Shown piece by piece: positions 28,971 to 41,459 of a stretch of DNA of 64,000 nt. The stretch is from Ascaris suum. Taxonomy: Eukaryota; Nematoda; Chromadorea; Rhabditida; Ascarididae. Numbering within the stretch: position 1 is the first letter of the stretch; every line of letters starts with the position of its first letter. Both the position numbers and the translations under genes were made by a program. The stretch spans positions 992,001-1,056,000 of the forward strand of contig CM024182.1 in the NCBI GenBank assembly GCA_013433145.1, written 5' to 3'. The notes below the pieces were generated by a model, which worked only from the letters and a program-made list of their open reading frames with translations, searched no databases and was not told the DNA's origin.

Positions 28971-31142
28971 GAGAGTGAGAGCCCAGCAAGTTTTTCGATT
29001 TTCTTTAAGAAGTGGAATTTTGCATGAATTGAATATTCCTGTTCGATTTCATAATTCATTTCCAGCTTATTCCTTAACTGGGCACTGAACAAAACTGTCG
29101 CAGTGGCTCGTGCCCAGCCTATTTGGAACTGCACAGGCTGCTTTGAATTGCTTAAATCCGGTTTGCAGCCTGAAAACTCATGGTCGATGCACACATCAAC
29201 CAGGGGAGCTAGCGAAATTTAAAAATCCTCGGGTTGACTACTCAGCTGTCAGCATAATTGAGCCAAAGTGAGTTAGTGAGTTCATAAAGGTGAGCGCAAA
29301 TTGCTGCAACGGAATCGATCACCTCTGATTCAAGCATCGCATCATGAGATTTGTTCCAAACAAATGAAAGAGCGCAATGCACTATGGTTTACACGCGCCA
29401 GATATGAACGTTTTGCGCTAGACAAAATTCATTGTGGATGACACCTCTCGACCTGAAGGGTTCCCTACAGGAGGGTCTCAGAGAAGAAAGATGCACATAC
29501 AGTGCAAAACAAGTGCTCATGCGAAATAGTGCCCTTGTAGGCCGCCTGCGAGGGTTTTCATGAAAAGTCGGCTCCTCCCAGAACACTGAGAAAATCGATT
29601 AATTATCCATTTTTTTTACTCATTCAACGAGGCTGAGTAATTTACAATACATAAAACGCATTTTTCGAGATATTATCGTTATGTTTATGTTTGTTAACGT
29701 ACTCCTACGAAGGAAAATGTAGAAAATTAGTTTCGTTCCTCTATTAATAACAGTGTATCTAATCTGGCGAATTCTAAACAGTGGAATTTCATCGTATTAC
29801 CTTCATTAAGACTAGTATCAAAGAAGATTCGCCTATCAAGAGGGGCAAAAATTTTTTCGTCCTCTATGTTTAGCAAAATTTTCTCATATTGACCTCATTT
29901 TCCCGTCGTAATTTTTATTTAGTCTTAATTGAATAATCGATATTAAGAGTTCTTCGAAAAATTCTAATTAATGTGTTGTGTCGATTGTTGCTTTTCGGTA
30001 ATCGAAGATTTCCTTCAATACATAAAGTGTCGAATTTATTCAAAAAAGATGAGAAATTTTCCCACTTAGCATCAATAATTCTCAAAATGCTTTGAAAAAT
30101 ATACTAGTCAAAAATGAGAAACTTTGAATTTCGGTTGAAAATTTCGATGATGGATTTTAATCACTTGGATATAATAATAATTCTTGATGCTTTACAGCTT
30201 TATTTTGAGAAATTCTTTAATTTTAGCTGATATGCATATGACATAAGTGCCCATTATAAGATACACTAGCATATGATGGATTTGTTTAAAAGATAGTAGC
30301 GTCGGATTAATTATCAAATTATCAACATTAAGTGTCGAACTTATACATTAAGTGTCGAATATAATTCGAGAGAGCTTTCATTTCGAATTGCTCGGTGATG
30401 ATGTTCTATAAAGAGCATTACCTTTCAGGTATAAAGCCATAAATTCTGTCATTGAGATCCTTGAAATTCCAAACTCATAAACTTTTGATTCAGTACAACC
30501 GCATACAGGTGATTCAGCGTTTTATCAGTCCTTATCAGTATGCCGGAAATATTTACCTCGCAGACCATTATCGCATGTAATGTTTTCATGGACACTTATC
30601 TAACGGCATCAATTTACCAACTGTAAAACGCATATCCTAGTAAACTTCCTGATGAGCTTTTCTGCTGGTCTTTTTTTTTCACATACATGAGTGTACAACA
30701 ATTTCCTCTCGATGAAATGGCAGTGTGAATAATACATGCGCATTGCATATTCGAATTACATCATTGAATATGAAGAACGCTATAAAATGTTGCGTTTGTA
30801 TTTATAGATGGAAGTAGATTCGTTGTTGGAATGCTCTTTTTTGTAACATTGGCATCTTTTTATGTTAATAAAAATTTCTCTAATAGTGTATTCCTCTAGT
30901 GGATTTCATAGCAAACGCTAAGAAAAAAAAACTAGTAATACCGGTTAATAGAATTCAATTTTTTTTTTCAGCATCACTATTGCTCACTTCCCTTCCGCTC
31001 ATGGAAACTTTATTCTCTGTTGTTTAATTGAAAATATTTACGCAAAATTTAGCATTTTTAATGTGTATTTGTGCATAATTAGTATTTATAAATTTTATCG
31101 TAATGTTCAATTCAACTGTAATTTTTCTATCATCTTCATTCA

Positions 31143-31154
31143 CCCCCCCCCCCC
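31143..31154. repeat. C-run
   Basis: Twelve consecutive Cs. Confidence 0.9.
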
Positions 31155-31872
31155 TTTATTCAGTTGTCACCATCATGCACAACATAGAGGACATCACGTA
31201 ACGATAAAAAACTAGCCTCACAAGTTGTCGCGTGTTCACTTCAATTCTTTCTTTTCAATGCGTTCTATTCTCGTCCGAGAGTGCGTTCGTTAAACCAAAG
31301 AAAAAAAGAACGTTGACATGTCCTTTGATTTTCGCAGTATGTTTACTATAATGGGAGTGGAATTTTCATCAATATTTCAAAGAAAACGTGGAAATCTAAA
31401 CGACGCTGAATGAAATGTTTAGAATTCAATGAAATTTGGCACAAAACACTCTTTTATTGATGCAAATATAAACGTGTCGCATGAAGATATCGGAAAGAAA
31501 ACATCAAATACTCCCAATCGAGCATTCCATCATTCAATTGCAATCGATGGTTATTTCGTTCACTTGCAAAGTACGCTTCGCAATCGACAATCCTGCAGCG
31601 CACTGCCTTTCAACGTGAAATTTATGGTTTGCTTCCGCTTCTCGAAATAATGATTAAGCAGTAAGAGCTTAAAATACAGAAAACTGGTAACTTTGAATTT
31701 GGAAGGTCTTCAGCTCTGGTGTATTCCCGAGCATGTGGGAACTTGAAGTGGCGTAATGAGAATGACTTCCGATATCCTCAAAGATATGCCCTTATGTGCA
31801 TTATGGAATAAGTATACAGCCACTCAAGTCACCGTTTCGCTTTTACAATGTAGTGTTTAAATATGGCTTGCA

Positions 31873-32349
31873 TTAGTATATTCCTACTGGCGAATCGTAT
31901 GGGAAAAAAAGGAGACAACAGTGAAAATTTTTTTCTAATTCTGTGCATTTTCTTGGTTTCCCTTTTTTTTCGCTAAAGGCATGTAGAACTGTATACACTG
32001 AGCCTTCACTTTTTTCAACTTTCTCCAGAAATTGTACTGAACCATAGGCTTTTTTTTTGCTAACCTGGATGCAATCATAACGGCAAAAGGATACTACGCA
32101 GAAGTCGAAATGTGAGATAGCGCTAATTTTCAATGCATTACTTCCTCGATGAGAAGTTTCAAGAATGTGTGGGTATTCGTTTCGAATTGCAAAATAGAGT
32201 CCAACTTCGCAAGATGAATTGATAGACCCGATTAGAAAGTGGCCAATGATTCCCAACTTGACTACTTCATAATGACATGAGAATATATGGGAATGTTCGA
32301 TGGGATCGATCATGGTGCAAAACAGAGCGTTAGTGGAGAAACATAGCAT
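31873..32349 (-). CDS. Uncharacterised 158-residue open frame
   Basis: The longest uninterrupted ATG frame in the window, with a stop codon immediately upstream of the ATG. The product is rich in Cys, His and Phe, with one moderately hydrophobic stretch (LGIIGHFLIGSINS) and a lysine-rich last third. No domain was recognised. A good donor (CATCCAG then GTTAGC) lies near residue 95, so the second half could be intron read-through. By length alone, one such frame in 64 kb of AT-rich DNA is uncommon but possible by chance. No acceptor or trans-splice-like site precedes it. Confidence 0.35.
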   Translation of the reverse strand: MLCFSTNALFCTMIDPIEHSHIFSCHYEVVKLGIIGHFLIGSINSSCEVGLYFAIRNEYPHILETSHRGSNALKISAISHFDFCVVSFCRYDCIQVSKKKAYGSVQFLEKVEKSEGSVYTVLHAFSEKKGKPRKCTELEKNFHCCLLFFPYDSPVGIY

Positions 32350-33263
32350 GGAAAATAGAAATTAAAATGCACCACCCCGCGATGTTGACGCCATTTTTCC
32401 ACTTCTCATTGTTTTTTTTTTCTTCAAAATCGCTTTGGGAAGAAACATTTTTTGACAGTTTATCGTTAAAACTAAGCAAAAACGAAAACGTGGTAAACTG
32501 AGGCAAATGGTAGCGGATGTTAAATCTTAGCCATTACATGCGTGCTAGTCTTTTCTTTTTCGTTTATTTCCGGTATGGCTTAACTTTTCTGTGTGGTTCA
32601 CGTTTGCATACGAAGATAAAATACTTCATAAATTATCTCTAAACAACTCGGGCAAAAGCAAGACACCTACAAACATTTGGCTAAAGTAAACTCGAGTCGT
32701 TTGCAATCTATTTGATGAACGCATCTATGAACTGAATTCAGCTTTTGATAGTTGGAAATGATTTCGACGCGATGAAATTTTCAGCGAATAGGTTGTTTCC
32801 TGCATCAAAATTCTAAAGAAAAATTTGAAACTGAAGAGCGAATTTCGAATTCTTTCTAAGGAAGATTCGTTGAACAGAGCAAAATTAGCATATAAATCGA
32901 TGCAACTTTCAAATGGAAACACGTGTAGAGAGTAGTGATTCCAAGAAAATATAACATAACGTTAAAAGCAAGTTATAGCGAAGAACGAAGGGATAAGAAT
33001 GTGCCGATCAATGAAAAGTTGATATCAACGATAATGATTCACTAAAGCATGAGGACAGCGGATTGACGTATTTTTCTTCGGGCGAAGTTTTTTTTCTTTT
33101 CTTTTCTTTTTTTTTTTAACAGAATGACATCATAAAAATGTCGAGCCCTTTCAAATAAACGAACATTTGGTCTCTGTTGTCTTGCCTAACCAGTCGAATA
33201 TTTTGAAAGCGCCTTTAAGGACCCTTTCCAGCATCACTCTAGAAATCTGCTGGATAGATTCAC

Positions 33264-33818
33264 CATTGCCTCAAAATTGAAAGCGCCACCGTCCAAAGCA
33301 GGATAGTGCAAGAGTGCTTAATGTCGCTTGCTATGAACATAAAATAAGGCAAATAGGCAGAATCAGATTTTAGTGAAAGCACACTAACTATTGCTGCAGA
33401 AAACTCTAGACTACTTGTGCTATACTTAACAGATGGGAGCAAAATCTGTTGCAGATATGTGAATATTGTGCTATAACTCGGATTGCGGAAAGTGAAGTAA
33501 CCTCAATCCACCTCTTATTTATATACTACATCTGTGTTATTTTCACTTTGCAACTGGAAGGAGAGATCATCGTTTCGACGTAGCGTATAATAAACCCAGA
33601 GAAGTCCGCCACTTAAAAGCAGAACTTGCGATAGGAAACAAAACTAAACATCACAATCAATAATAGGTATTTTAGAAAGAAACACAAAAGTGCGCTAAAT
33701 TGTGGCCATCATCCGGAAGCACTGAACTGTAAAGTCGATTGGCCAAACAGTTCTAAAGACTATCAGCAAAACTATATGAATTTCGATAGTGGCATCTATA
33801 TGATCATGAGAAATTAAG
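33264..33818 (-). CDS. Possible exons of a membrane protein
   Basis: Two minus-strand segments are compatible: 33818-33723 (acceptor TTTTCTAG; 31 codons, hydrophobic IEIHIVLLIVF) and 33470-33264 (acceptor GAGTTATAG, donor CAATG then GTGAAT; 68 codons with SAAIVSVLSL and TILLWTVALSIL). Phases agree across the junction, but the donor of the first (GTGCTT) is weak. A possible third part, 32909-32725, has a poor acceptor. Hydrophobic segments suggest a multi-pass membrane protein such as a nematode chemoreceptor, but no family signature is visible. Confidence 0.3.
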
Positions 33819-34191
33819 CTAGAAAACTGTGACTTAATCAAGTAAAGATTTTTTATACATTTTACTATGATATCAAACATTATAATATTGATATTTTTTT
33901 CGTTCCTCTGATAATATAAAACAGAACGGGAATCCGATCATTGAGTGTTTACAGCTACACCCAAACATTACATCTTTTGAAAGCAGAAGAAGAATTTTGT
34001 TTGCGAAAATTGCTTTTACGGAGGTTTATCGACGATTCTACACTTTTTTTTGCTTTGTTTTTTTCCTATGGAAAAGTTTTTCTAGACTTGATAGGTCTCA
34101 GCAATGTAAAGGATATTTATCGTTTCAATTATAGTGATGTTTTTCGGCTCGCTCATCTAGAGCTGCATAACCGAGGGAGAGAGTCAGGTTT

Positions 34192-34206
34192 GGGGGGGGG
34201 GGGGGG
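34192..34206 (+). repeat. G-run
   Basis: Fifteen consecutive Gs, close to the 3' end of F-box gene B. Confidence 0.9.
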
Positions 34207-34218
34207 AAGGAAGGAGCA

Positions 34219-34300
34219 TTGCATCCGATAAATTAAGCTATAAATAATGTTGACAACATCGTTTTCTTTAAGGTCTACGTTGAATTTTTAGGACATTTCG
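34219..34300 (-). pseudogene. Degenerate copy of the last exon of F-box gene B
   Basis: The block AAATTAAGCTATAAATAATG and the following TTG-C-AA-ATCG-TT-TTTAA sequence occur both here and at 34440-34482, the 3' end of gene B. On the minus strand this copy carries an extra base pair after CTTAAAGAA that shifts the frame before the stop, and its 5' half (the RHLEIFKKW region) is decayed. It is a fragment left by a local tandem duplication of about 210 bp offset. Confidence 0.6.
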
Positions 34301-34449
34301 ATGTGCAATAACACTATCAAAAAGAACATGCTGCATGCTCAGAAAGACAATAGGAAAAAAATATGCTTCATCAAAAAAAAAATCTAATAAAAATTGCTAT
34401 AACAACGATAGTGAATAGAGCATCAACATATTGCATCCAATAAATTAAG

Positions 34450-37400
34450 CTATAAATAATGTTGGCAATATCGTTCTTTAAGTGATTGAGCATCGATCCA
34501 CTTTTTGAAAATTTCTAAATGTCGATTGATACGTCTCGATGGAATCGCCAATTTTTGCGATGCGAAATGACGACGTTTACTTGATGATAAACATATACGA
34601 CATAAGTAAAGTGCTCTCCTCTCGAATATACTTTCAGGGCTTAAACCATAGTCAGGCGTTCGAGATAAATATGATAATTCCCTTAGTGGTACGTGAATAG
34701 TCAGCTGAAATAAAATATATGATTTCAATAGACCTTTGAAAAAGAAATTATTGAACCATATAAGAGAGATTTGCAAAATTTTCATGCTTTTCATACTATA
34801 TGGGTGCTCGTAAAGGCAGTAAAACATGCGCTAGAAAGTTGCTTTTTAATACAGCTCAGGCTGCTTTATTTCTACGATGCATATTTTATGCGCATTGCTT
34901 AAGAAGACGTATCAAATAAAATAGAATGTTATTTTAAATTAGACGTTTTGAATTTCTTGAACTTATCATACTAATAGTATCACTGCTATTTGCTGGGATA
35001 CATAAGCATAAGTATGAGTTACTGTAAAAGTGTACTCATATGCGTGTATGGATAATTTAGGAGCGTCAATATACAAGAAGCATCATTTCATCACAAAAGG
35101 AAACTTCATAATCCAAGCAGTTCACCCGTTATATTCATTATGGACTACCCCACTCATCTATGTGGATATCCACATTACTCGATTCCTTTATAACACAAAT
35201 CTTCGCATCAGTAAACGCAGCCACCCGGATGCATAGACATACATACATGCATGCAGAAAAGGGCGTTTCGCAATGTCCATTTACCGCAATTTTCGCTTTT
35301 TGCTACTCGGGGATTTGGGTGCTTTCAATTGCATTTGAGAAAAAATTTTCGGCAGATCGCTGCACAGCAATGTTTTTTTTTCTAGAATAAGCTTTCTCTT
35401 TGGAATAGTAAAAGCTCAATTGATAACCAATGAATTCGCTTTATCGAGGGTATAGTGGGCTCAATCAACAACATTAACACTACTATGGTAAAATATGGAT
35501 ATATTAATTCCACTGCTATGGATACCTCGACAAAAAAGCTCACACGGTACCTTGTTTTCTGAACGAAACCGAACTCAAGCGTCATTGCTCGCTATATTCA
35601 TCATCATTTATTGCTTTTAGTGACAGCTCAGGTCCTTTTTTTTGTTTTTATGTCTCCATAAAAGTGAAATAGAGAGGATAATTACCGCCGGCAGTAATGA
35701 ATCGGTTTACATTGAAAAAGGATTTTTATGCCATGCCGAGAATAAAAAGGAAAGAAATTCAACCTTAGCCAGGACAGCCTCTCAACGAAGTCACTAACTT
35801 GAGGATACTATAAACAGTATAATACTTAGTACTTAACAAGAAGAATAATGCTCAGTAATACTTAGTAATACTAATACCCTATAATACTTAACTCGGTAAA
35901 TCAGATGAAGAAATAGTCGTAGGAACAAATGAATCAGTTCAGCATCATTTATATTCAACAGTTCATTTATTGCATCTGATATTTGCGAGATTGTCACGTA
36001 AGTATGTTGGTGAAGAACTATAAGAACGCTAATTCAAAGAGCATACCTTAGCACAGACATACTCTCCATATTGACGAACGCAACCAAACTTCTTACTGTT
36101 AGGAAAATTTTTGCATAAATTAGAATAAAATATGAATAAATTCAGTGCAGTATCAACTACTGACTGAAATAGGAAAAAAAAATATTCGAAAAGAAAGACC
36201 GCTGATTGCGGAATAAACAAACTGTGATATTAAGATTTGATACAGATACATAGATAAAAATATAAAGTGGTGCTTCTAAACTCTTCAACGTTCTTTTGCA
36301 TTATTTTAGTGAAACAATCAACATCATGTTTCTATAGTTGTTGATGAATGAGATTTATGGTTTTCGCAGAAATTCATAATCAATGCATCGCCGATGATAA
36401 TGCTCCTGGAGGAATACGCTTGTACTACTTGTACTAATGTGTTTTCAAGATAGAGTGAAAAAAAAATTTCTGCTCTATTCACCAAGTAAAAAGTTCCATT
36501 TATTGCCGGGGTAGGGCCTATAGGCAAATGAGTTCATAAATAAGAAATGAGACAGGTTCTTTTCGGCAGTTATACATGGCAAGATTCCAATACAACAAAA
36601 AAGTGGAATTTTAATTACGCACACTATCTTCAATTGCACGAAATCTCGTTGAGATGGCGGATTTAGCGTCACTATAATTATAAACATAATTTCTTGAATA
36701 AGATGTTGGCATGCAAAGAAACTGAGGCAAAGTTGCTAAACCGTTTTGATAGAGATATTCAGTTGATTTCTACTCGGTAATCAGTCAACCGTCACTTTAC
36801 GAGAAGATAGAAAAATTTTTTTTCTTTAATAGAAAAGAATTTTTTTTTGGGTTAAAAATTTCATATCGTTTTGAGTGATACCTCTTTGAGGTTTGGTAGA
36901 AATGTTGGATGATTTATATTCTGTTCATGATGAGAAATTCGTTCACGAGTATAGATCGTCGCAATCCCAGCCGTTATCATCTCAAAAATTGATGCATCCA
37001 TCTACAAATATATCATATTTCATCAGGATGTTTTTGCCGAACATCACGATCCATATTTTTGAGGTTATTCATTCAAAATTACCACATTCTTTCCTTAGTA
37101 TTTCGTTCAAATGAGAGAAGCTTTTTGTTCAGCAACGAAGGCCATACGTGGTCAATATTAGATTTTTTTTTCAGTTAGCTTATTCGGTTAACTTTTTCCG
37201 GTTAGTGTAACTAACAAACTGTTCGAGTCAAAATTACTGATATTTTTCATTTTTGAGGCATCAAGATTTCAGGATTCACTTTCACTCTTTCAGACAATTG
37301 AATTCATATTATCTGGGAATCAACATCACTTTACTCATCACCCGAAAATGCAAGTTTACCAATCAATGGTAATACCGAGAATAGAAGCTATACTGCAGAT

Positions 37401-40400
37401 GCAAATAAAATCTTTTAATTGCTTCACTTGTCCGTCGTGAATTTATCCAAAGACTTTGCAGAAACGATTAGGTTTAGCCTCAATTTGTCTGTTTAGAAAA
37501 AAGTTTGACAGAACGAAAAATTTCTTCGTGATGAAATCTTCTCAAATGCCGAATCCCTTGCCCATTATTTCATGGTGCATTATTAAGATGAAAGCGCTAG
37601 TGGATTGTTTGAGTCGTACAGTTTCATGGGATTTCATTCTTCATCGTTTGTGAGCATATACGCAAAAATCTACGATTATGTTGATAGGTCGCTTACACTA
37701 ACGGTGAATGCGAACGCGCCGAAAGTAGCAATCGCCCTAAATAGGCGTATAATATCAGCTGGAGTCCATAGCTCGGGTGCAACTAACAGTACGCTACGCT
37801 CATTCATGCATAGCAAAATTTGTGAGTTTCTTCGTCGCACGAAGGGACCTGAAATGGTGTTGAATTTAAGGAATTAGTAACAATGTCATGGGCATGACAG
37901 TTTTGGCTTTTTTTGAAAGCTCCACTTGGAGATCACATCAAGGAATAAACTTAGATATTTTGCAGCCACTTTGGGTGCTTTTTTTTTTTATAGTTTCGAA
38001 AACCACCTCTACATAGTCATTCATTTGTTGAAAGAAACGGATACAAGAAAGTGGAAAAAGCTGTTCTTGAAGCCATAAAATAAGTCTTTGTGAAGGAAAT
38101 TGAAATGATAAATCAATACTGCTCTTAGCCAATTGAATTACTTCACAACTAAACTATCTCGATAGAACTAAAAAAAAAAGAACAGTTAATTCAATATAAA
38201 AGATAGCTAACCAATATAATACGGTATTTGAAATTCCTTATAGGTTTCCGTTATGGCCCTATGAACATTTCAAATAATATCAAATTCAAAATGGTTTTGT
38301 ATCGAATATTTAATTTTATTGAAATACCCTTCTTGTGTTGAAATGACTCGCTAACTTTTCCACTCATAGAATATTGAAATAATTAAATGTTTTCTACTCT
38401 TGTCTTTTCTTTTTTTTTCTGCTCGGAAGTGGGAAATCATTTATTGATGGAGATAAACAGCGATAGATTTCCATAGTTTAAATTAAAGTGCAACAGTCAC
38501 ATTAAATGACGGAATTTCCTCTCCCTTCCCTTAGGTCTTTTTTTTTTGCTAATATCCGAACGAATATCTTCTCATTTTTACCTATCAACATTCAGATTAT
38601 TCAATAGTCTCCATTGTTGTCCTTTGAAATCTATTTCTGTGGTAAACGCCTTAGGCATTTCGTAATGACAGTGGCGCTTGTATAACTCAAGTGTTCACAT
38701 TAATGTGGACAGAGAGCAGAACGTTATCACTTCTAATATGTACAAATTTATTCAAACCTCTGCCTCATATTTTCTATTTTGATGCATAATTGAATGTTTT
38801 TCTACGCGTTTTTTCCAGTTTCATTTCAAATCGCTCGTTTCTCGATCTTTTCAATATTTTTTTCATGTCTATACGCTGAAAATTTTTTTTAGTTTCGTTC
38901 CCTATGATTCCAGATTTCATCGCTTCTCCAAAGCCATCGTTTCCTTTTTAATTAGGCTTAATTTTTTTCAGTTTTTAAAATCTTTAGTTTCTTGTCACCT
39001 TCACTGCTTGTTATTCATGTCACTTTACTTCAGAGCCTTTAGTTGGTTGATATGAAAGTAGCTGAAGCCGATCGTGGCGCAATAGCCCACTTGAGAATGA
39101 TCGAAAATGCTTGCTCAAAGGATATCAAAACTCCGCCTGATTCCTATATTGAGATCAACTTGGAATTGCGCGAGCAGATCGAAGTCTGGGTAAGTATCTT
39201 CTTTACCAAACATTGGAAGTAAGAGACGCAATAATTGTGATCAAGTGATACGTTAATCAAGAACCTTATCGGCTTGACGATCCACGCTCTCAATGTTTTT
39301 CTTCAGCAAATGAAAGTTTATGCCAATCCAATGGATTAACAACCATTTCATGTTCATCGGTAATCACGGCTGCATGCAATCTGCATGAGTTTTCTTTCTC
39401 AAATCCAGGTATTCAGAGCATTTTAATTTCGATTCTCACAGACATAAGTCATGCTCGCGTAAAGAAAAGTTTTCCCCTGAACTTATTTTGCTCGGTGATT
39501 TGGAAAAAGATTGGACATGAATGGCAGTAATAAATTTCGCTGAACGGAACCTAGAAGAAATACTACAACGAAAAAAAGTGTAGCAATCATAGTTTGTCGA
39601 AATTCAAATAATGCTTTAAGTTATATTTAAGGTTTGAGAAAAAAAAGGCTATTGCGTCCAGCAAAGTGTATCAATGGGGAAAACTAATTTGAAAGACCTA
39701 CCTTCGTTATGTAATTGGGATTTCTTCAGCATGTGGCTATTAAATCTATAAACTTCAAGGTAGAGTATGCCAGAAAGGCGATCACAGATAACATCATTAA
39801 ATTGCCTGCATACCCTTCTCCATATAAGTAAATCGAACGGAGAACATTCATTGAAGATTTTTGTCCTATAAATGTAATCAATCAAAATGCAGCATTTAAT
39901 ACGTTCATTCAGAATATCTTTGCTAAGCATAAAATCGATATCATATCGTAATTTATAATATCGTAATATCTTTCCTATTAAACTTACCACCTGCATTAAG
40001 TACAACAATAGACTTGTTTATCAATAGTTAAACATAGAAAAAATTAAACAAATTCACTAATACGGTAGTTTTGTAGCATTCCATGTTCTAAAATAATATT
40101 GCACACCTTAGGCGTCAGTTCGTTTATTTAGAAAATTACGGTGGAATAAATTTTTTGTGAGGTTGAACACCAATAAAAAGGAATCTATCACGAACAAAAA
40201 CTATTAACATAAGTTGAATCATGAACATCTCACAAACTTGGTACTTGGAATTACAGGTGCTCACGAACTTGTATATACAAAAAACACACCAACAACACAT
40301 ATATATACCTATGTGCATGCGTGTTCATTAACAAGCTTACATGCACATAGACACACGCACATGCACATACACTTCAACATGCGCGAATATTAAGACATGC

Positions 40401-41448
40401 ATCCTACGGGCGTTCTGAATGGTAGCAATCACAGGTAGCGTAGGTAAATTATAGCAAATGTACTATTTTATGCTGAACAGATCCAATAAAAAAAATCGAA
40501 AGTGCAAAATGTTTCTGTCGACGAAGATATTTCACTCGAAGACTTCGACAAAATGTAGGAAGCAAAAGAAAGGGAAATTTTTTCCTTGCAGAAAGAAAGC
40601 GTATGAAAGTATTTCGGAAACTGGGAAAAAATAGAATCCAGAAAGAAAATACAGAAAGAGAGTGACTATTTATGTTGTTACATGGAATAGTTCGGAATTT
40701 TACTTCAACTACTTTATTTTTATTTTCGAACGTATCTCGAAACCATTGAATTCACCAATAATAGATCGGAGAACAAAAGATTTTTGAACGAATGCAATGT
40801 TCACTGTTTATGATCATATAATACATGATTTTAGTCTTGTTAGGTATTCCTCAAATTCAAAGTGGCATCTTTTAACCTCATTTTTCATCTTCTCTACAAA
40901 AAAAATCATCTTCTCTATTGCGTTATACATGCTTGTCTACAATAGAAGATTAATCATTCGAAAAAAAGATTTAAAACTTTTGATTCCTAATAAAGGTCAT
41001 TGAATATCCGTTTTCATGACTCATAATGAATTTATCAATTGGATAACCATTTTGCTTAAAATAGCGCTTGCATCTTCAATGAATACTTTTTAAATGATAT
41101 ATTAGTGTCATCAATCGAGTTATATATTAAAAGATATTTCGCAGAAAGAAAAAATGCTGCACATACCTCAATGACAAAAACTCTGAACCAAAAAAAAAGA
41201 GTATTCAACGAAGAGATAGACATAAAACGCTGAATCACCCGTATAAATTTCCAAAAAAAAAAAATTAGAGCCATATTCACAATGAAAATAATAAGAATAA
41301 ATGTCACTAACCAAAGCTGATTTGGTAAATATATACGTTTCTTAGTAGCACTCCTTTTCTTCAATATAGAAAGCGATGAATGCATGATGCTCTTCCCATG
41401 CAATTTCTCAACACTTCCACTAATGAACTCGAGAAATGATGTAGGCAT
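34450..41448 (-). CDS. F-box protein, six exons (gene B), paralogue of gene A
   Basis: Model, minus strand: exons 41448-41312, 39865-39702, 37848-37697, 37001-36882, 36163-36047 and 34704-34450; 314 codons plus stop, all phases consistent. The ATG follows AAATTCAG directly, a trans-splice-like site. The F-box is formed by LPNQLW (end of exon 1) and TKIFNECSPFDLLIWRRVCR (exon 2). As an SCF-type adaptor it would bind Skp1 through this domain and a substrate through the rest. Exons 2 and 3 have the same lengths as in gene A (164 and 152 nt). Shared C-terminal motifs are LWTPADIIRLFRAIATFG, MDASIFEMITAG, LPNLKE and ERYCQHYL. Gene B has an extra intron and an insertion in the region that is one exon in A. 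The exon at 36163-36047 (acceptor TATTTCAG, donor CTAAG then GTATGC) is less certain than the others, but keeps phase and resembles the start of A exon 5. Intron 2 contains a plus-strand mini-gene. Confidence 0.8.
38560..38735 (+). repeat. Short dispersed repeat, copy 2
   Basis: A diverged copy of the 3585-3790 repeat in the same orientation, within an intron of F-box gene B. It lacks the block holding the CTGACGA core and one arm of the 10-bp inverted repeat, so it could not form the hammerhead-like fold. Confidence 0.5.
39052..39339 (+). CDS. Two-exon small protein nested in F-box gene B
   Basis: ATG at 39052 follows an acceptor-like CTTTACTTCAG by 18 nt, with an in-frame stop between, consistent with a trans-spliced first exon. 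Exon 1 (39052-39189, 46 codons) ends CTGG then GTAAGT. A 117-nt intron ends TTTTTCTTCAG. Exon 2 (39307-39339) adds ten residues and a TAA. The 56-residue product has a charged N-terminal part (MKVAEADRGAIAHLRMIENA) and a helix-prone end (LELREQIEVWQMKVYANPMD). No signal peptide, membrane segment or known family was seen. AATAAA occurs at 39529-39534. It is plus strand inside intron 2 of the minus-strand F-box gene. A longer gene with further exons is possible. Confidence 0.5.
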
Positions 41449-41459
41449 CTGAATTTAAT

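Noticed and set aside
36893..37114. 73-residue plus-strand open frame
   Set aside because: Antisense of F-box gene B exon 4; the minus reading contains the conserved MDASIFEMITAG and PNLKE motifs.
37605..37877. 90-residue plus-strand open frame
   Set aside because: It is the antisense of F-box gene B exon 3 (37848-37697), whose minus reading has splice sites, matching phase and homology to gene A.
37938..38132. Minus-strand frame first considered as F-box gene B exon 3
   Set aside because: 37848-37697 gives the exact 152-nt length, phase and similarity; this frame has neither a good acceptor nor a donor.
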